Of a stretch of 64,000 nucleotides of DNA, positions 19,136-28,743 are shown piece by piece. The notes beneath the pieces are model-generated. The model saw only the letters and a program-made list of their open reading frames with translations, was not told where the DNA came from and did not search any database. Positions within the stretch are counted from its first letter, which is position 1, and every line of letters starts with the position of its first letter. Source of the stretch: JAUXFK01 sp034189035 (GTDB lineage Bacteria; Desulfobacterota; UBA8473); NCBI GenBank assembly GCA_034189035.1, contig JAXHVA010000002.1, forward strand, positions 36,684 through 100,683, in the 5' to 3' direction. A program made the translations under genes and the position numbers.

Positions 19136-20692
19136 ATGATTCTCATTCACCCCCCTGTTGCAAAACCCTGTGAACCGCCGGGAGGAATAGCCAGGCTTTC
19201 AGGCGCTCTCAATGCTCATGGGATACACCATACACTTCTCGATTTAAATCTCGAAGCACTGCTGTATACTCTTTATAATGCGAAACCGCTCAGTAATAAG
19301 CAAACCAATAAATGGACGTCCCGTTCATTTCGTAATATCGCTGATAATCTCGCTGCATTAAAGGATCAATACATCTATCAGAACATCGACCGCTACAAGC
19401 GTGCTGTTATTGATTTGAACCATGCAGTTGAAAATGCACTCAACGATACTTCAATAACCGGTCTTGTCGATTTCCGTCATAGGGAATTATCGCCTTTACG
19501 AAGCACTGATTGTATCAGGGCTGCAGAGCACCCGGAGCATAACCCCTATTATTACTACTTTGCTGAGAAGCTGCCCAATCTGATTGAGCAGGACTTATCA
19601 AAGGTAATCGGTTTCTCGCTTAACTATCTGAGTCAGGCAATCTGTACGTTTGCAATGATCGGTTTTTTGAAGCATCGATATCCACAGACAACAATTGTTC
19701 TTGGCGGTGGGCTTGTAACATCATGGATGACAAATCCTAGGTGGAAGAACCCTTTCAAAGGGCTTGTGGATCGGTTCATCTCAGGGCCGGGCGAAACTGC
19801 GCTGCTCTCGATGCTTGGCATAGACAATGTCCGGCGCTACATTACACCGGATTACAGTTCGCTTCCTTTAGGTGATTATCTTGCACCAGGGGTGATTCTC
19901 CCATACAGTGCATCGAGGGGATGTTACTGGGGGGAGTGCTCTTTCTGTCCAGAAAAAGCCGAAGGCAGCCGATATGTGCCGATACCAGTTGATAGGGTAC
20001 GTGAAGATCTTGACAACCTGATAAGGACTTTTCAGCCGGCTCTTGTTCATTTCGTGGATAGCGCTGTTAGTGTATCGGTTTTAAAAAGTCTGGCACAAGA
20101 ACCTTTAGGTTTCCCCTGGTACGGATTCGCAAGATTCACCCATCACCTTATGGATATCGACTTTTGTGTCTCTTTAAGGAGATCGGGGTGTATAATGCTT
20201 AAACTCGGTTTGGAATCAGGCGATCAGGGCGTGCTCGATAAAATGCAAAAAGGGGTAGATCTAAAAACAGCTTCCCGAGCTTTGGAGACATTAAAGAAGG
20301 CGGGTATCTCAACGTATATATATCTCCTTTTCGGTACACCAACAGAATCTTTATGCGAGGCACGCAAGACCCTTGCCTTTGTTGCTGCACATTGTGAGGC
20401 AATAACTTACCTGAACCTCGCCATATTCAATATGCCGCTTTTTGGGGCAGAGGCTGCAGGATTCGAAACGAACAGCTTCTATGAAGGTGACCTCTCAGTT
20501 TATACTGACTTTGTTCACCCAAAAGGATGGGGCAGAAAGCAGGTCCGTTCTTTTCTGGAAGATGAATTCAAAAAACACAGGGCTGTTTCAGGTATAATAA
20601 AAAAAACACCGCCATTTTTCACATCAAACCATGCACCGTTTTTTGTCATAGACTCTATTAAAAACCTTGACAATAGCCACGAACTGCTATAG
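19136..20692 (+). CDS. B12-binding-domain radical SAM protein
   Basis: A 518-residue protein with an N-terminal cobalamin-binding-like domain (MILIHPPVAKPCEPPGGIA..., about residues 1-200, with VLGGGLVTSW). A radical SAM core starts at SASRGCYWGECSFCPEKAE near residue 262; the three cysteines lie in a CX4CX2C spacing. The SAM-binding GxxLGLESG-like motif is seen as MLKLGLESGDQGVLDKMQKG. Radical SAM enzymes of this group do methylation or other difficult C-C or C-S chemistry, but substrate cannot be inferred. The ATG has AAGGA about ten bases upstream. It is not obviously in an operon with the FmdB-like gene 45 bp downstream, though co-transcription is possible. Confidence 0.85.
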   Translation: MILIHPPVAKPCEPPGGIARLSGALNAHGIHHTLLDLNLEALLYTLYNAKPLSNKQTNKWTSRSFRNIADNLAALKDQYIYQNIDRYKRAVIDLNHAVENALNDTSITGLVDFRHRELSPLRSTDCIRAAEHPEHNPYYYYFAEKLPNLIEQDLSKVIGFSLNYLSQAICTFAMIGFLKHRYPQTTIVLGGGLVTSWMTNPRWKNPFKGLVDRFISGPGETALLSMLGIDNVRRYITPDYSSLPLGDYLAPGVILPYSASRGCYWGECSFCPEKAEGSRYVPIPVDRVREDLDNLIRTFQPALVHFVDSAVSVSVLKSLAQEPLGFPWYGFARFTHHLMDIDFCVSLRRSGCIMLKLGLESGDQGVLDKMQKGVDLKTASRALETLKKAGISTYIYLLFGTPTESLCEARKTLAFVAAHCEAITYLNLAIFNMPLFGAEAAGFETNSFYEGDLSVYTDFVHPKGWGRKQVRSFLEDEFKKHRAVSGIIKKTPPFFTSNHAPFFVIDSIKNLDNSHELL

Positions 20693-20736
20693 ATTTTTAA
20701 TACAAAATATTTCTCGAGTCTTAGGGAGGAATCTAT

Positions 20737-21075
20737 ATGCCAATATACGAATACCAGTGTAATCAATGCCAAAGGGTGATGAGCTTTTTGGTCTTTAAAT
20801 CTTCAGAGACATCCGAGTTGGAATGTAAGAATTGTGGAAGCAAGGATTTAAGCCGACTCTTGTCCAGATTTGCATACCATAGATCAGAGGGTGACAGACT
20901 TGCCGAATTCGACGCCAGCAAAAAGCAAGGAGATGATTTCTATAAAGACTCCCGCAATATAGGCTTGTGGGCAAAGAAGAGGGCACAAGAAATAGGAGCA
21001 GATTTGGGATCAGAATTTGACGAAGTAGTGGATAAAGCCCGTTCCGGAAAGATTCTGGAGGATTACGATCTATAG
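20737..21075 (+). CDS. FmdB-family zinc-ribbon protein
   Basis: A 112-residue protein starting MPIYEYQCNQCQRV with a second cysteine pair in CKNCGSKDLSRLLS. This is the FmdB/CxxC_CxxC_SSSS zinc ribbon, usually about 70-115 residues. The C-terminal half is charged and shows no known domain. FmdB-like proteins are named after a putative regulator near a formamidase or formylmethanofuran dehydrogenase, but the role is unproven. An AGGGAGGA Shine-Dalgarno precedes the ATG. Confidence 0.85.
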   Translation: MPIYEYQCNQCQRVMSFLVFKSSETSELECKNCGSKDLSRLLSRFAYHRSEGDRLAEFDASKKQGDDFYKDSRNIGLWAKKRAQEIGADLGSEFDEVVDKARSGKILEDYDL

Positions 21076-21254
21076 GACTCAATGAAAAACATGATGGAAT
21101 TGCCGGCAGGGAAAAGGGTGGGGACATAGGTATATAAGGCCATCCTTGACCTTAAAAATGCCGGTTTTTTTTATGTTTTTTGCCTTGTTTGTCTTTAAAA
21201 AGCCTTTATAGAAATATCTGTCTGGACACTATCGAAGGAAAAATCTTTAAGGTT

Positions 21255-22841
21255 ATGTCTGAAAACAGAAGTATAGCAAAATCAGCAGGAATCATCGGTA
21301 GCTCTACCTTTTTAAGCAGAATTCTGGGATTTGTCAGGGACGCTGTGGTTGCTCAGTATTTTGGAGCAGGGTTATCTGCGGATGCCTTTTTTGTAGCATT
21401 TCGAATACCTAACCTCTTAAGAAGACTCTTTGCCGAAGGCTCATTGACTGTATCTTTTATCCCTGTATTCACTGAATACCTTACTGAAAGGTCGAAGAGG
21501 GAGAGCCTTGAATTAGTGAATATAACATTTACAGTCATCTCTATGATCCTCGTGGTTATTTCGATACTTGGGATCGTTTTTTCCCCTTTGATCGTCAGGT
21601 TAACTGCCTGGGGATTTATTGATAGTCCTGAAAAACTGGAGCTAACCGTCCTTTTAACGAGGATAATGTTCCCCTACATTTTTTTTATCGGGCTTACAGC
21701 GCTTTGTATGGGTGTATTAAATTCTCTAGGACATTTTGCTGCGCCTGCCCTGTCTCCGGTTTTACTCAATGTATCAATGATTATCTCTGTTTTGTTCTTT
21801 TCTCAATATCTCGATCGGCCGGTACTCAGTCTTGCGATTGGGGTTATCATCGGGGGAGTGCTACAGTTGATCTTACAGTTTCCGTTTTTAAAAGAAAAGG
21901 ACATCAGATTCAGACTGGATTTTCATCTCTCTCACCCTGCCATTAAGAGGATCGGGTTGCTTATGCTTCCTGCCGTGTTTGGGGCAGCGCTCTATCAGGT
22001 GAATGTAGTGATAAGTACTCTTATTGCCTCGTTTTTACAGGAAGGAAGCATATCGTATCTTTACTATGCAAGTCGGCTGATTGAGTTTCCCCTCGGGATA
22101 TTTGCGGTAGCTATAGGAACGGCTGTGTTGCCTTCTATGTCCAGATATGCAGCCAGGATGGAAATGAATGAACTTAAGGATACCCTTTCCTTTGCATTGA
22201 GACTGGTCTTCTTCTTTACGATCCCTGCAATGGTTGGGTTGATTGTCCTGAGGATTCCTATTATCAGTGTTCTCTTTCAAAGGGGAGAGTTCGAGTATGA
22301 GACCACTTTGTTGACTGCAAAGGCCCTTCTCTATTTTTCTCTTGGGCTATGGGCAGTTGCCGGAGGCAGGATTATTGTCCCTACATTCTATTCCTTACAA
22401 GATACAAAGACACCGGTAAAGATAGCGATGCTCGCACTTTTTATCAATATTGTCCTCAGTATCATCCTCGCTTTCCCTCTAGGATTAAGACACGGAGGGC
22501 TGGCACTGGCGACTTCTATTTCGTCTGCAATAAATATGGTCGTATTATTGATCATCTTGAGCAAGAGATTGGGCGGTCTGGGTATAAATAACGTCCTTGT
22601 ATCGGTTTTTAAGGTCTCTGTATCTTCAGCTGTAATGGGTATTTTTGTTTATCTTTTCTGTTTCAGAATAAGGTGGGATATGGTTTCCGACATAAAAGAG
22701 AGAATCCTTACATTGGGCGGCAGTGTTGTTATAGGAGTGACTATCTTTTTCTTATGTGCATTTCTATTGAAGTGTCAGGAATCTTTCGCTTTTATAGAGG
22801 TTATAAAAAATAGAGTAAGGGGGAGTAAAATAGGCACGTGA
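21255..22841 (+). CDS. murJ: Lipid II flippase MurJ
   Basis: MATE/MOP-fold membrane protein of 528 residues that flips lipid II across the inner membrane for peptidoglycan synthesis. The start MSENRSIAKSAGIIGSSTFL gives the family's usual N-terminus and length; the longer frame from 21180 would add 25 non-conserved residues. The first helix is followed by LSRILGFVRDAVVAQYFGAG and later FRIPNLLRRLFAEGSL, both MurJ signatures. About 14 membrane segments are visible, and VLFQRGEF is in the second half. It stands before ogt and xerC. Confidence 0.95.
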   Translation: MSENRSIAKSAGIIGSSTFLSRILGFVRDAVVAQYFGAGLSADAFFVAFRIPNLLRRLFAEGSLTVSFIPVFTEYLTERSKRESLELVNITFTVISMILVVISILGIVFSPLIVRLTAWGFIDSPEKLELTVLLTRIMFPYIFFIGLTALCMGVLNSLGHFAAPALSPVLLNVSMIISVLFFSQYLDRPVLSLAIGVIIGGVLQLILQFPFLKEKDIRFRLDFHLSHPAIKRIGLLMLPAVFGAALYQVNVVISTLIASFLQEGSISYLYYASRLIEFPLGIFAVAIGTAVLPSMSRYAARMEMNELKDTLSFALRLVFFFTIPAMVGLIVLRIPIISVLFQRGEFEYETTLLTAKALLYFSLGLWAVAGGRIIVPTFYSLQDTKTPVKIAMLALFINIVLSIILAFPLGLRHGGLALATSISSAINMVVLLIILSKRLGGLGINNVLVSVFKVSVSSAVMGIFVYLFCFRIRWDMVSDIKERILTLGGSVVIGVTIFFLCAFLLKCQESFAFIEVIKNRVRGSKIGT

Positions 22842-22875
22842 ATCATAAGAAGAGATTTTACTAGATGGAAGTAAT

Positions 22876-23406
22876 ATGGACTTTTCTCTATTTGAGACAG
22901 AATTCGGCTGTTGTGCTATAATAGGGAAGGGGGGGCAGCTTGTAAAGATAATCCCTTTCTTCGAAGAGAAAGAAGGTCTCTATTCGCTTATTTATCGAGA
23001 ATATAAGGGCATAGCGTTTTGTCATGGTTGTTTTGGGGAGATACAAGAGAGAATCGAGAGATACCTTTCAGGAGAGAAGGTGAACTTCGATTTTCCTGTT
23101 GATTTTTCTCGTTATACCATGTTTCAAAGGAAAACCTGGGAGGTAACACAATCCATCCCCTATGGAGAGATACGTACATACAAATGGGTGAGTCAGATGA
23201 TAGCAAACAGCAGGTCATACAGAGCTGTTGGTTCTGCTTTAAGGAAAAATCCGTTCCCACTGCTTGTCCCTTGCCATAGGGTCATAAGGAGTAACGGTGA
23301 ACTAGGAGGCTATTCAGCTATAGGAGACATAAATATAAAGGCGAGGCTACTAAAGATGGAAGGGCATCAATTCGATAGTAAAAGAAGAGTAAACATTTTT
23401 TTTTGA
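22876..23406 (+). CDS. ogt: Methylated-DNA-protein cysteine methyltransferase
   Basis: A 176-residue Ogt/AGT protein that removes O6-alkyl groups from guanine by transfer to its own cysteine. The helix-turn-helix part RAVGSALRKNPFPLLVPCHR contains the PCHRV active site with Cys133, followed by GELGGYS. The N-terminal half (about 1-80) is the ribonuclease-like fold. It is 34 bases downstream of murJ and probably in the same transcript. Confidence 0.93.
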   Translation: MDFSLFETEFGCCAIIGKGGQLVKIIPFFEEKEGLYSLIYREYKGIAFCHGCFGEIQERIERYLSGEKVNFDFPVDFSRYTMFQRKTWEVTQSIPYGEIRTYKWVSQMIANSRSYRAVGSALRKNPFPLLVPCHRVIRSNGELGGYSAIGDINIKARLLKMEGHQFDSKRRVNIFF

Positions 23407-23536
23407 TTGCTTGACCAAAGGTGATATTTTAGTTATTATTTAATAAGCTTTTATAAAGGTTTTGCTTTTTGAAAAGAGTCGCTAAAACTCGCATCTTTTC
23501 GTTATTCTTTCTTAACCAAGGGATACTCAGCATAGT

Positions 23537-24487
23537 ATGGCTTTAAAAAATATTGAACTGACACACATCGAAGATCTCGTAGAAAGATTTTCGAGTTATC
23601 TGAGGATAGAGAAGAATGTGTCTGATCATACATTCCGTAATTATATGAGTGATCTCAGGCAGTTCTTAGATTTTTTAAAGATTCAAAAGCTCTGTAGCTC
23701 AGATGATTTGAAGGTAGATATAACAAAGATTGACTATATTATCATCAGGGCATACTTAAAAGAGCTGTATATGAAGAATAAAAAGACATCTATCGGCAGG
23801 AAGTTAGCTTCCCTGAGGTCTTTCTTTCAATATATGGTAAGGGAGGAAGGTCTTTCTATAAATCCAGTTGATATGATTACAACCCCAAAACAGGGCAGAT
23901 TCATTCCGACCTTTTTACCTGTGGATGAGATATTCAGGCTAGTTGAAAAGCCCACCAACTCAACCGTATTGGGACGAAGAGATCGGGCGATATTGGAGGT
24001 TTTATACTCGTGTGGAATCCGGGTGAGTGAGTTGGTTGGACTTAATTTGGACGATATAGACTTCAATCTGGGTATCATTAAGGTGAGAGGCAAGGGGAGA
24101 AAAGAGAGGATTGTCCCTATTGGAAAAAAGGCAGTTGAGGCATTGGATTATTATCTGAAGGGTTCAAAAGACTTGAGGAAGAAGGCGACGTGTAATGGCT
24201 TTGAAAGTCCTGTTTTCTTGAATTCAAGAGGTGGCAGATTGACTACCAGGAGTATTGCAAGGATTGTTAAAAAGTATAATTTAGAATGTGGAATCGTAAG
24301 AGACATCAGTCCACATTCGATCCGGCATAGTTTCGCCACTCATCTTTTGGATGCAGGGGCGGATCTACGTTCGATTCAGGAGCTTTTAGGTCATAAAAGC
24401 CTGGCAACGACTCAGAAATATACCCATATTAGTATAGATAAGTTAATGGAAATTTATGATAAAGCACACCCAAGGAGTAGGGGCTAG
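23537..24487 (+). CDS. xerC: Tyrosine recombinase XerC/XerD
   Basis: A 316-residue site-specific recombinase for chromosome dimer resolution. The N-terminal SAM-like core-binding domain (about residues 10-105) is followed by the catalytic domain with Arg in SCGIRVSEL, Lys in KVRGKGRKER, His-Arg in SPHSIRHSF, His in LLGHKSL and nucleophile Tyr in TTQKYTHI. The position directly before hslV-hslU is the conserved xerC-hslVU (codVWX) order. The name XerC is chosen from this context; XerD cannot be excluded by sequence alone. Confidence 0.92.
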   Translation: MALKNIELTHIEDLVERFSSYLRIEKNVSDHTFRNYMSDLRQFLDFLKIQKLCSSDDLKVDITKIDYIIIRAYLKELYMKNKKTSIGRKLASLRSFFQYMVREEGLSINPVDMITTPKQGRFIPTFLPVDEIFRLVEKPTNSTVLGRRDRAILEVLYSCGIRVSELVGLNLDDIDFNLGIIKVRGKGRKERIVPIGKKAVEALDYYLKGSKDLRKKATCNGFESPVFLNSRGGRLTTRSIARIVKKYNLECGIVRDISPHSIRHSFATHLLDAGADLRSIQELLGHKSLATTQKYTHISIDKLMEIYDKAHPRSRG

Positions 24488-24512
24488 GAACGAGGGAGAA
24501 AAAGGATCGGAG

Positions 24513-25040
24513 ATGTTTAAAGGTACAACGATATTATGTGTGAGACATAAGGGCAAGGTCGCAGTCGGTGGTGATGGACAGGTAACATTGAGCAATACGA
24601 TTATGAAACATGGCGCAAAGAAGGTAAGAAGACTCTTCAATGACAGCGTTATTGCAGGATTTGCCGGAGCAACGGCCGATGCCTTTACCTTATTTGAGAA
24701 GTTTGAAGGGAAACTGGAACAGTATCACGGCAACCTGACCAGGGCTGCTGTAGAGTTGGCCAAAGATTGGCGAACCGATAAGATGCTGAGAAGATTGGAG
24801 GCCTTACTCATTGTAGTTGACAGTGAACATTCCTTTATTATATCAGGTAATGGTGATGTTATTGAGCCGGATGATGAGGCGATTGCTTTGGGCTCAGGAG
24901 GTGGATATGCTTTAGCCTCTGCAAAGGCACTTGTCAAGTACTCGGATCTCGATGCAAGGAGTATAGTTGAAGAGTCGATGAGGATCGCAGCGGATATCTG
25001 TATATACACCAATAATAGAATTTCTATAGAGGAATTGTAA
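24513..25040 (+). CDS. hslV: ATP-dependent protease subunit HslV
   Basis: Peptidase subunit of the HslUV (ClpQY) protease, 175 residues from the ATG at 24513, which is preceded by GGATCGGAG. The protein starts MFKGTTILCVRHKG; the first threonine of TTI becomes the N-terminal nucleophile after removal of the short leader. GDGQVTL, GGYALASAKAL and YTNNRISIEEL match HslV. The earlier in-frame start at 24456 would place the gene inside xerC and is not needed. Confidence 0.95.
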   Translation: MFKGTTILCVRHKGKVAVGGDGQVTLSNTIMKHGAKKVRRLFNDSVIAGFAGATADAFTLFEKFEGKLEQYHGNLTRAAVELAKDWRTDKMLRRLEALLIVVDSEHSFIISGNGDVIEPDDEAIALGSGGGYALASAKALVKYSDLDARSIVEESMRIAADICIYTNNRISIEEL

Positions 25041-25079
25041 AAGAAGAATCAAATCAGTGAGTTTGTATAGGGAGGATTA

Positions 25080-26447
25080 ATGGCAGTATTTACACCAAGA
25101 GAGATAGTGTCTGAACTCGATAAGTATGTAATTGGGCAGAATAATGCAAAAAGAGCGGTAGCTATTGCCTTGAGAAACAGATGGAGAAGACAACAGGTCC
25201 CAGAAGACTTACGGGATGAAATCGCACCGAAAAATATTATCATGATTGGTCCTACTGGGATTGGAAAGACAGAGATCGCCAGAAGACTGGCCAAGCTTGC
25301 CCAGTCGCCTTTTCTCAAGGTAGAGGCATCGAAGTTTACAGAAGTCGGATATGTGGGAAGAGATGTAGAGTCTATGATTCGAGATCTCACAGAGCTGGCT
25401 GTAAATATGGTGAAGAACGAAGAAAGAGAAAGAGTCTCTCACAAGGCTGAAGAGATCGCTGAAGAGAGGATACTCGATCTCTTACTTCCTGGGAAAAAGG
25501 AAACTCAAGAAGACGATCAGGAACAGGAGGAAGGAGATGGGTCAAAAGAGATAGACAAAAGTGATCAAAGCAAGACCAGGGAGAAATTAAGGAGGCTGTT
25601 GCGACAGGGAAAACTGGATGAAAGGGAAGTGGATTTGGAGGTGAGCCAGAGGAACCTCCCTGTAATTGAGGTCTTTTCTGCATATGGTATGGAAGAGATG
25701 GATATAAATCTCAAGGATGTATTCAGCAACCTTTTCCCAACCCAGACAAAGAAGAGGAAGATAAAAATCCCTGAAGCATTGAAGGTTATTTCCCAGGAAG
25801 AGGCCCAGAGACTCATTGATATGGAAAACGTTACCAAGCTCGCCATTATGAGGGTTGAACAGTCGGGCATCATCTTTATCGATGAGATCGATAAGGTAGC
25901 AGGGAGAGAGTCTGGCCATGGACCGGATGTTTCCAGAGAAGGGGTTCAAAGGGATATTCTTCCAATTGTGGAGGGGACTACGGTGACCACCAAGTATGGG
26001 ATGGTAAAGACGGATCATATTTTATTTCTCTCTGCAGGGGCTTTCCACATTTCAAAGCCTTCAGATCTTATCCCTGAGCTTCAAGGAAGGTTTCCTATAA
26101 GGGTTGAGCTGGATTCCCTTGGCAAAGAGGAGTTTATAAGAATTCTTACCGAGCCAAAAAATGCCCTGGTGAAGCAGTATACGGCCCTTATGAAAACCGA
26201 AGATTTGAGTATAGAATTTGAAGACGAAGCCGTTGCAGAGATCGCTGAGATTGCTTCATTAGTCAACGATAGGACAGAGAATATCGGTGCAAGAAGATTG
26301 CATACGATTATGGAAAAGCTATTGGATGATATATCATTCGATGCCCCTGATTTAGACGAAAAAAATATCGTGATAGACGCTGATTATGTGAAGAAGAAGC
26401 TGTCGGATTTTATAAAAGATGAAGACCTGAGCAGATACATTCTTTAA
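25080..26447 (+). CDS. hslU: HslU ATPase (ClpY)
   Basis: The 455-residue AAA+ unfoldase partner of HslV. The start TPREIVSELDKYVIGQNNAK is the family N-terminus; Walker A is GPTGIGKTEIAR and Walker B is GIIFIDEIDKVA. The charged I domain lies about residues 110-240, with the acidic run around 140-165. The C-terminal DLSRYIL matches the HslU tail that docks into HslV. It lies 39 bp after hslV with GGGAGGA upstream. Confidence 0.96.
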   Translation: MAVFTPREIVSELDKYVIGQNNAKRAVAIALRNRWRRQQVPEDLRDEIAPKNIIMIGPTGIGKTEIARRLAKLAQSPFLKVEASKFTEVGYVGRDVESMIRDLTELAVNMVKNEERERVSHKAEEIAEERILDLLLPGKKETQEDDQEQEEGDGSKEIDKSDQSKTREKLRRLLRQGKLDEREVDLEVSQRNLPVIEVFSAYGMEEMDINLKDVFSNLFPTQTKKRKIKIPEALKVISQEEAQRLIDMENVTKLAIMRVEQSGIIFIDEIDKVAGRESGHGPDVSREGVQRDILPIVEGTTVTTKYGMVKTDHILFLSAGAFHISKPSDLIPELQGRFPIRVELDSLGKEEFIRILTEPKNALVKQYTALMKTEDLSIEFEDEAVAEIAEIASLVNDRTENIGARRLHTIMEKLLDDISFDAPDLDEKNIVIDADYVKKKLSDFIKDEDLSRYIL

Positions 26448-26482
26448 AAGCAGAGATGCTTGGTGTTCATGCTTTTTTTTTT
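26446..26482 (+). terminator. Possible terminator after hslU
   Basis: AAGCA-GAGA-TGCTT forms a short hairpin with a GNRA-like loop at 26448-26461. A second TGC lies eleven bases on, at 26470-26472, and runs directly into ten T residues. Either pairing of the AAAAGCA strand gives a weak stem before a T-tract, suggesting partial termination before argB. Confidence 0.4.
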
Positions 26483-26492
26483 GTGAGTCATT

Positions 26493-27380
26493 ATGGAAAA
26501 GTTGATAGACAAAGCAGAAGTATTGATAGAGGCACTTCCTTATATCCGAAAGTTTTATAATAAGACCATTGTTGTTAAATACGGTGGTCATGCAATGATT
26601 GACGACGCTCTGAAGAAGAATTTCGCACTCGATATCATTCTTATGAAGTATGTTGGTTTTAATCCGGTGGTGGTACATGGTGGCGGCCCACAGATAGGTG
26701 AGACCCTGAAAAAGATGGGCAAATCATCGAAGTTTGTAAACGGGATGAGGGTTACGGATAATGAGACTATGGAGATCGTTGAAATGGTTTTGGTAGGCAA
26801 GATAAACAAAGAGATTGTTGGTCTTATTAACTATTACGGTGGTCAGGCTGTCGGTTTAAGTGGTAAGGACGCTAAACTGGTTAATGCCCGGAAATTAGAG
26901 GTGAATAAACCAGATGACAATGAAGCTGACTTTGAGACTATGGATCTTGGGATGGTTGGGGAGGTAGAATCCATAAACCCAGCTATTATTGAAGTACTGG
27001 ACAGGAATAAATTTGTCCCTGTTATAGCACCTATTGGGATAGGGAGTAAAGGAGAGACGTATAATATAAATGCTGACCTTGTAGTAGGGAAGATCGCTTC
27101 TGCCTTGAGGGCAGAAAAGCTCATCATGCTAACGGACGTAGAGGGGCTTTTAGATGAGAACAAAGAGCTCATTTCAACTATAGATGCGAAGAGGGTGAGG
27201 GAATATATAAAGACCGGTGTGATCTCACAGGGGATGATACCGAAGGTAAATTGCTGTCTTGAGGCATTGAGTGAGGGAGTTGTGAAGACACATATTATAG
27301 ATGGCAGAGTAAGGCACGCCCTTCTTCTTGAGATTTTTACCGATATTGGTATAGGTACAGAGATTGTAATGTCTTATTGA
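26493..27380 (+). CDS. argB: Acetylglutamate kinase
   Basis: A 295-residue amino-acid kinase that phosphorylates N-acetyl-L-glutamate in arginine synthesis. KYGGHAM (about residues 29-35), VVVHGGGPQIGETLKKMG and YNINADLVVGKIASALRAEK are the substrate- and ATP-binding signatures. The N-terminal helix EKLIDKAEVLIEALPYIRKF resembles the arginine-sensitive hexameric type, so feedback inhibition by arginine is plausible. Its place after hslVU occurs in several delta-type genomes. Confidence 0.95.
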   Translation: MEKLIDKAEVLIEALPYIRKFYNKTIVVKYGGHAMIDDALKKNFALDIILMKYVGFNPVVVHGGGPQIGETLKKMGKSSKFVNGMRVTDNETMEIVEMVLVGKINKEIVGLINYYGGQAVGLSGKDAKLVNARKLEVNKPDDNEADFETMDLGMVGEVESINPAIIEVLDRNKFVPVIAPIGIGSKGETYNINADLVVGKIASALRAEKLIMLTDVEGLLDENKELISTIDAKRVREYIKTGVISQGMIPKVNCCLEALSEGVVKTHIIDGRVRHALLLEIFTDIGIGTEIVMSY

Positions 27381-27391
27381 GGAGGAGTCAG

Positions 27392-28057
27392 ATGGAACTT
27401 AAAGAGGCTATAAGGAAAAGACAGAGCATTAGAGCATTTAAACTTGATCCGGTTCCAAGGGAAATTTCGAAAAAGATTATGGAGGATGCTATTTGGGCAC
27501 CTTCCTGGGGAAATACCCAGCCATGGGAGTTTACAGTCGTCGAAGGTGAGATTGTAAAAAAACTGGGAGAAGTGTTCTCAAATAAGTATCGAAGCGGTAT
27601 TCAAGACAACCCGGATATTGAAATGCCCGAGAAGTGGCCTGATTTGCAGATGAATCGATACAAAGATGTAGGAAGAGGGCTCTTTAAAACCCTTTCTATA
27701 GGAAGGGAAGACAAGGATAAACGAAATGAGCACTATGTAAAGATGTTCAGATTCTTTGGTGCTCCAAATGTGATTTATATCTATATCGATAAGGATCTCG
27801 GCATCTATTCTGTATTAGATGTAGGAATCGTTGTCCAAAATATTTCCTTACTCGCGCTTGATTACGGCCTTGGAACATGCATCGAGGCTGCAGCAGTAAG
27901 ATATCCGGATATATTAAGGAAATATCTGGATATTCCCGAATCTAAAAAATTTGTTATTGGTATAGCGATTGGTTATCCGGACTGGGATAATCCATACAAT
28001 AAATACAGAAGCAACAGAGAGAGCATGGATACTATTGTAAAATGGGTAGGGGAGTAA
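27392..28057 (+). CDS. Nitroreductase-family flavoprotein
   Basis: A 221-residue FMN-dependent oxidoreductase of the nitroreductase superfamily. The start is ATG 27392, preceded by GAGGAGGAG. LKEAIRKRQSIRAFK is the FMN-phosphate-binding N-terminus, WAPSWGNTQPWEF follows, and the C-terminal FVIGIAIGYPDWDNPYNKYR is typical. The natural substrate is unknown. Confidence 0.88.
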   Translation: MELKEAIRKRQSIRAFKLDPVPREISKKIMEDAIWAPSWGNTQPWEFTVVEGEIVKKLGEVFSNKYRSGIQDNPDIEMPEKWPDLQMNRYKDVGRGLFKTLSIGREDKDKRNEHYVKMFRFFGAPNVIYIYIDKDLGIYSVLDVGIVVQNISLLALDYGLGTCIEAAAVRYPDILRKYLDIPESKKFVIGIAIGYPDWDNPYNKYRSNRESMDTIVKWVGE

Positions 28058-28074
28058 AACGTCCTTTACTCTTT
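28052..28074 (+). terminator. Weak terminator-like hairpin after nitroreductase
   Basis: GAGTAAA and TTTACTC (28052-28058, 28065-28071) form a 7-bp stem with a 6-base loop, followed by TTT. The stem overlaps the stop codon. It is weak because it is AT-rich and the T-run is short. Confidence 0.35.
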
Positions 28075-28178
28075 GCTGATGGTCTATACTTCCCATATCT
28101 TTTCTTTATAATCTAGAATATCTGTTTAGATAAGATAATAAAGTGAGTTAATAAAGTTTGACAAAGAGGAGTTTAGAT

Positions 28179-28712
28179 ATGGTGAAGAAGGGATTTTCCC
28201 TTCTTGAATTTGTCGTTGTGCTCTTGCTAATTGGGATTTTAACGATAATTGGAATTCACAATTATATAGCACTCAAGGAGAGGGCAAAAGAGGTGCAAGT
28301 AAAGGCCAATATGCATGCTCTACAACTGGTGATAGAAGATTTTTACTTACGTTGTGGTGATAGATATCCTGGTAACTTAGCAACTACTTTAATTGAAGCG
28401 AACCCTTCATACCAGGGTCCTGAACCCAACACTTGTGTTGCGGCTGCAGGAAAACCGCCTTATGGTGCAAATTCTATTCTAGATAATCTCGTCGAAAATC
28501 CAATTTCTCAAGACAGAATCGCTTTAAAAGATGGGATACCGAATGGTTCTGATCATCCGGGGGTTATAGGGTATCAAGCGAGTAATACACCTGGTGATAA
28601 TCCTTCAAGTGGAGTTCCATGGAATGAGGCTCCGAGTGGCCCTGCTATGAAGTATCGGATTGTAGGGAAGGGAGTGAATGGTATAATTCTGGTTATTTCT
28701 TCAGGAGATTAA
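28179..28712 (+). CDS. Type IV pilin-like (pseudopilin) protein
   Basis: A 177-residue protein with the class III prepilin leader VKKG|FSLLEFVVVLLLIGILTI. Cleavage after Gly leaves N-methylated Phe and the conserved Glu5. The rest is a globular periplasmic domain (about residues 55-177) with three cysteines, two of which (RCGD and NTCV) could form a disulfide. The ATG at 28179 has GAGGAG upstream; the TTG at 28158 is a less likely start. No pilus assembly genes are next to it, so it may be a minor pilin or a secretion pseudopilin served from elsewhere. Confidence 0.85.
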   Translation: MVKKGFSLLEFVVVLLLIGILTIIGIHNYIALKERAKEVQVKANMHALQLVIEDFYLRCGDRYPGNLATTLIEANPSYQGPEPNTCVAAAGKPPYGANSILDNLVENPISQDRIALKDGIPNGSDHPGVIGYQASNTPGDNPSSGVPWNEAPSGPAMKYRIVGKGVNGIILVISSGD

Positions 28713-28743
28713 TAATTGAAAGAGATAAAGGAAGGTGGAACCT